Shown: in pieces, positions 6,236-7,178 of the stretch
Position numbering within the stretch: the first letter of the stretch is position 1
How the letters are laid out: every line of letters begins with the position of its first letter
Source of the DNA: Bacteroidaceae bacterium
GTDB lineage: Bacteria; Bacteroidota; Bacteroidia; Bacteroidales; Bacteroidaceae
Length of the DNA: 7,178 nucleotides
NCBI GenBank assembly: GCA_021443285.1
Contig: JABUUG010000060.1
Location: 1 to 7,178, forward strand
Direction of reading: 5' to 3'
Position numbers and translations under genes: made by a program
The notes under the pieces: model-generated
Database searches by the model: none
What the model was told of the DNA's origin: nothing
The model's input: only the letters and a program-made list of their open reading frames with translations

Positions 6236-7111
6236 CGCTTTGTCTTTATTGTCCTCCGGAACATTCTTCTCCGCCAAAGTCCTTTTTGCAGGGAAGCCGA
6301 CAGCATTAATGGCTCCCGTCGGACATTCTGCCTCACACTTCCTGCAAAGCCTGCATTTTGTGAAGTCGATGTAGGCGACGTTGCCCTCAACTGTAATCGC
6401 TTCAAACTTGCAGGCCTTTGCGCACTTGCCGCAACCGATACATGCGGCAGCACAGGCTTTTCTTGCCAGCACGCCCTTGTCCTTGTTCACGCAGTTTACA
6501 TATATGCGGCGACCCTTCGGACCTTTGTTGCGGAGTTCTATGATATGACGTGGACAGGCTTTGGTGCATGCGCCGCAGGCAACACACCTCTCCTCATCCA
6601 CCACTGGCAGACCTGTCTCCTCATCAATGTGGATTGCGTCAAAGGTACAGGCTTCCACACAGTCGCCACAGCCGAGACAGCCGTAACCGCAGAAGGTTTC
6701 GCCAGCGCCACAGGTGTGCATGGCTGCACAGGTGCGCAGGCCATAGTAATAAACGATCTTCGGGCGGTTTTCACAATTACCGTTACAGCGGACAACAGCA
6801 ACCTTGGGCTCGCCGCTTTCGACAGCCATTCCAAGCACGTCAGCCACCTTGCCCATACATTCTGCACCACCTACAGGACACAACAGCCCTTCAAGCGAAC
6901 CGGCGTCCGCACCTTTCACCAGTGCGTCTGCCATACCCGAACAGCCGGGGAAACCACACCCGCCACAGTTTGCTCCGGGCAACAGCGCAGACACCTGCGC
7001 TATGCGCGGGTCTTCATAAACAGCGAATTTCTTTGAGCAGACATAAAGGATGACCGCAGCCACCAAACCTATGCCTCCAAGAACAATCACTGCTGATAGG
7101 ATAAAACTCAT
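6233..7111 (-). CDS. rnfB: Rnf complex subunit B (ferredoxin-oxidising iron-sulfur subunit)
   Basis: RnfB takes electrons from reduced ferredoxin. The 292-residue protein has one N-terminal membrane anchor (about 3-25), then the four-cysteine Fe-S domain with GANCGGCGFPGC (C49, C52, C57) and C78. Two double-cluster ferredoxin domains follow. Cluster motifs are C145-C148-C151-C155, C176-C179-C182-C186, C224-C227-C230-C234 and C253-C256-C259-C263, giving five [4Fe-4S] clusters in all. Further cysteines (C109, C113, C128, C134, C141) lie in the C-x3-C...YYGLRTC region typical of the clostridial/Bacteroidota type. The protein is far longer than E. coli RsxB (about 190). The charged tail ENKNVPEDNKDKA-like end (about 281-292) is probably disordered. 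It is the first gene of the operon; rnfC starts 13 bases after its stop. The leader has an A-run but no Shine-Dalgarno. Confidence 0.96.
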   Translation of the reverse strand: MSFILSAVIVLGGIGLVAAVILYVCSKKFAVYEDPRIAQVSALLPGANCGGCGFPGCSGMADALVKGADAGSLEGLLCPVGGAECMGKVADVLGMAVESGEPKVAVVRCNGNCENRPKIVYYYGLRTCAAMHTCGAGETFCGYGCLGCGDCVEACTFDAIHIDEETGLPVVDEERCVACGACTKACPRHIIELRNKGPKGRRIYVNCVNKDKGVLARKACAAACIGCGKCAKACKFEAITVEGNVAYIDFTKCRLCRKCEAECPTGAINAVGFPAKRTLAEKNVPEDNKDKA

Positions 7112-7120
7112 AACTATTAT

Positions 7121-7141
7121 GTTTCTTCTTTTTTTTAGGTG
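7121..7141 (-). promoter_or_regulatory. Leader motif CACCTAAAA...GAAAC before rnfB
   Basis: On the - strand CACCTAAAA (7141-7133) starts 30 bases upstream of the rnfB ATG and, after more A and AGAA, reaches GAAAC (7125-7121). The same two blocks are adjacent upstream of cdaA (1059-1072). A TTTAACTTC and TAACTCCA pair lies just upstream in both. No TTTG/TAnnTTTG promoter is visible in the 67 bases present, so the operon promoter may lie outside the window. Confidence 0.4.
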
Positions 7142-7154
7142 CGTTCTAAAAAAT

Positions 7155-7178
7155 GGAGTTAAGGAAGTTAAAGGAGTT
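7155..7178. repeat. GGAGTTAAAG short-unit array at the window edge
   Basis: Units GGAGTTAA (7155), GGAAGTTAAA (7163) and GGAGTT (7173) follow one another and are cut by the window end. They match the array at 941-986 in unit sequence and in the 8-12 base spacing. Confidence 0.7.

Noticed and set aside
6545..7053. Two overlapping open + frames opposite rnfB
   Set aside because: They are antisense to the cysteine motifs of RnfB; the His/Thr/Arg-rich translations come from the complement of Cys and Gly codons.
1..7178. A hidden novel system, CRISPR array, tRNA, rRNA or insertion sequence
   Set aside because: I found no regularly spaced long repeats, no transposase-like frame, no tRNA-like fold and no unassigned coding region large enough; the coding content is fully explained by folP, cdaA and rnfBCDGEA.

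Overview
The window looks like chromosomal core sequence from an anaerobic Bacteroidota, most likely a Prevotella-like member of the Bacteroidales. The grounds are: folP followed directly by a CdaA-type diadenylate cyclase gene; an rnf operon in the order B-C-D-G-E-A with a clostridial/Bacteroidota-type multi-cluster RnfB; A-rich start regions almost without Shine-Dalgarno sequences; and AT-rich short-unit repeats between genes. The genus is an inference from remembered gene arrangement, not from a database match.

Left part (1-1869, + strand): a purine-rich stretch that may be the tail of an upstream gene, then folP (dihydropteroate synthase, folate synthesis; 149-970), a GGAGTTAAAG-type repeat that forms the last codons of folP and a long imperfect hairpin, and cdaA (membrane c-di-AMP synthase; 1096-1869). 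The two genes read the same way and may be co-transcribed, but the 125-base repeat-bearing spacer leaves room for separate control.

Middle (1870-2014): a 145-base spacer between convergent genes. It holds a perfect 18-bp inverted repeat nested in a second, imperfect one, plus two small GC-richer hairpins. It is the likely bidirectional end of the cdaA and rnf transcripts.

Right part (2015-7111, - strand): a complete six-gene rnf operon, transcribed rnfB, rnfC, rnfD, rnfG, rnfE, rnfA, with gaps of 3 to 39 bases. It encodes a membrane complex that passes electrons from reduced ferredoxin to NAD+ and couples this to Na+ or H+ export. All expected cofactor residues are visible: iron-sulfur cysteines in RnfB and RnfC, cysteines for the RnfA/RnfE cluster, and covalent-FMN threonines in RnfG and RnfD. 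The window ends 67 bases upstream of rnfB, inside another GGAGTTAAAG array.

I found no unknown gene system: all eight genes belong to known families and appear intact. The less ordinary signals are non-coding. They are a leader pattern shared by cdaA and rnfB, dispersed copies of a TAACTCC unit, the nested inverted repeat between the convergent genes, and an exceptionally strong Shine-Dalgarno site at rnfC. Protein-level points are an atypical loop in FolP and a variant flavinylation motif in RnfG.
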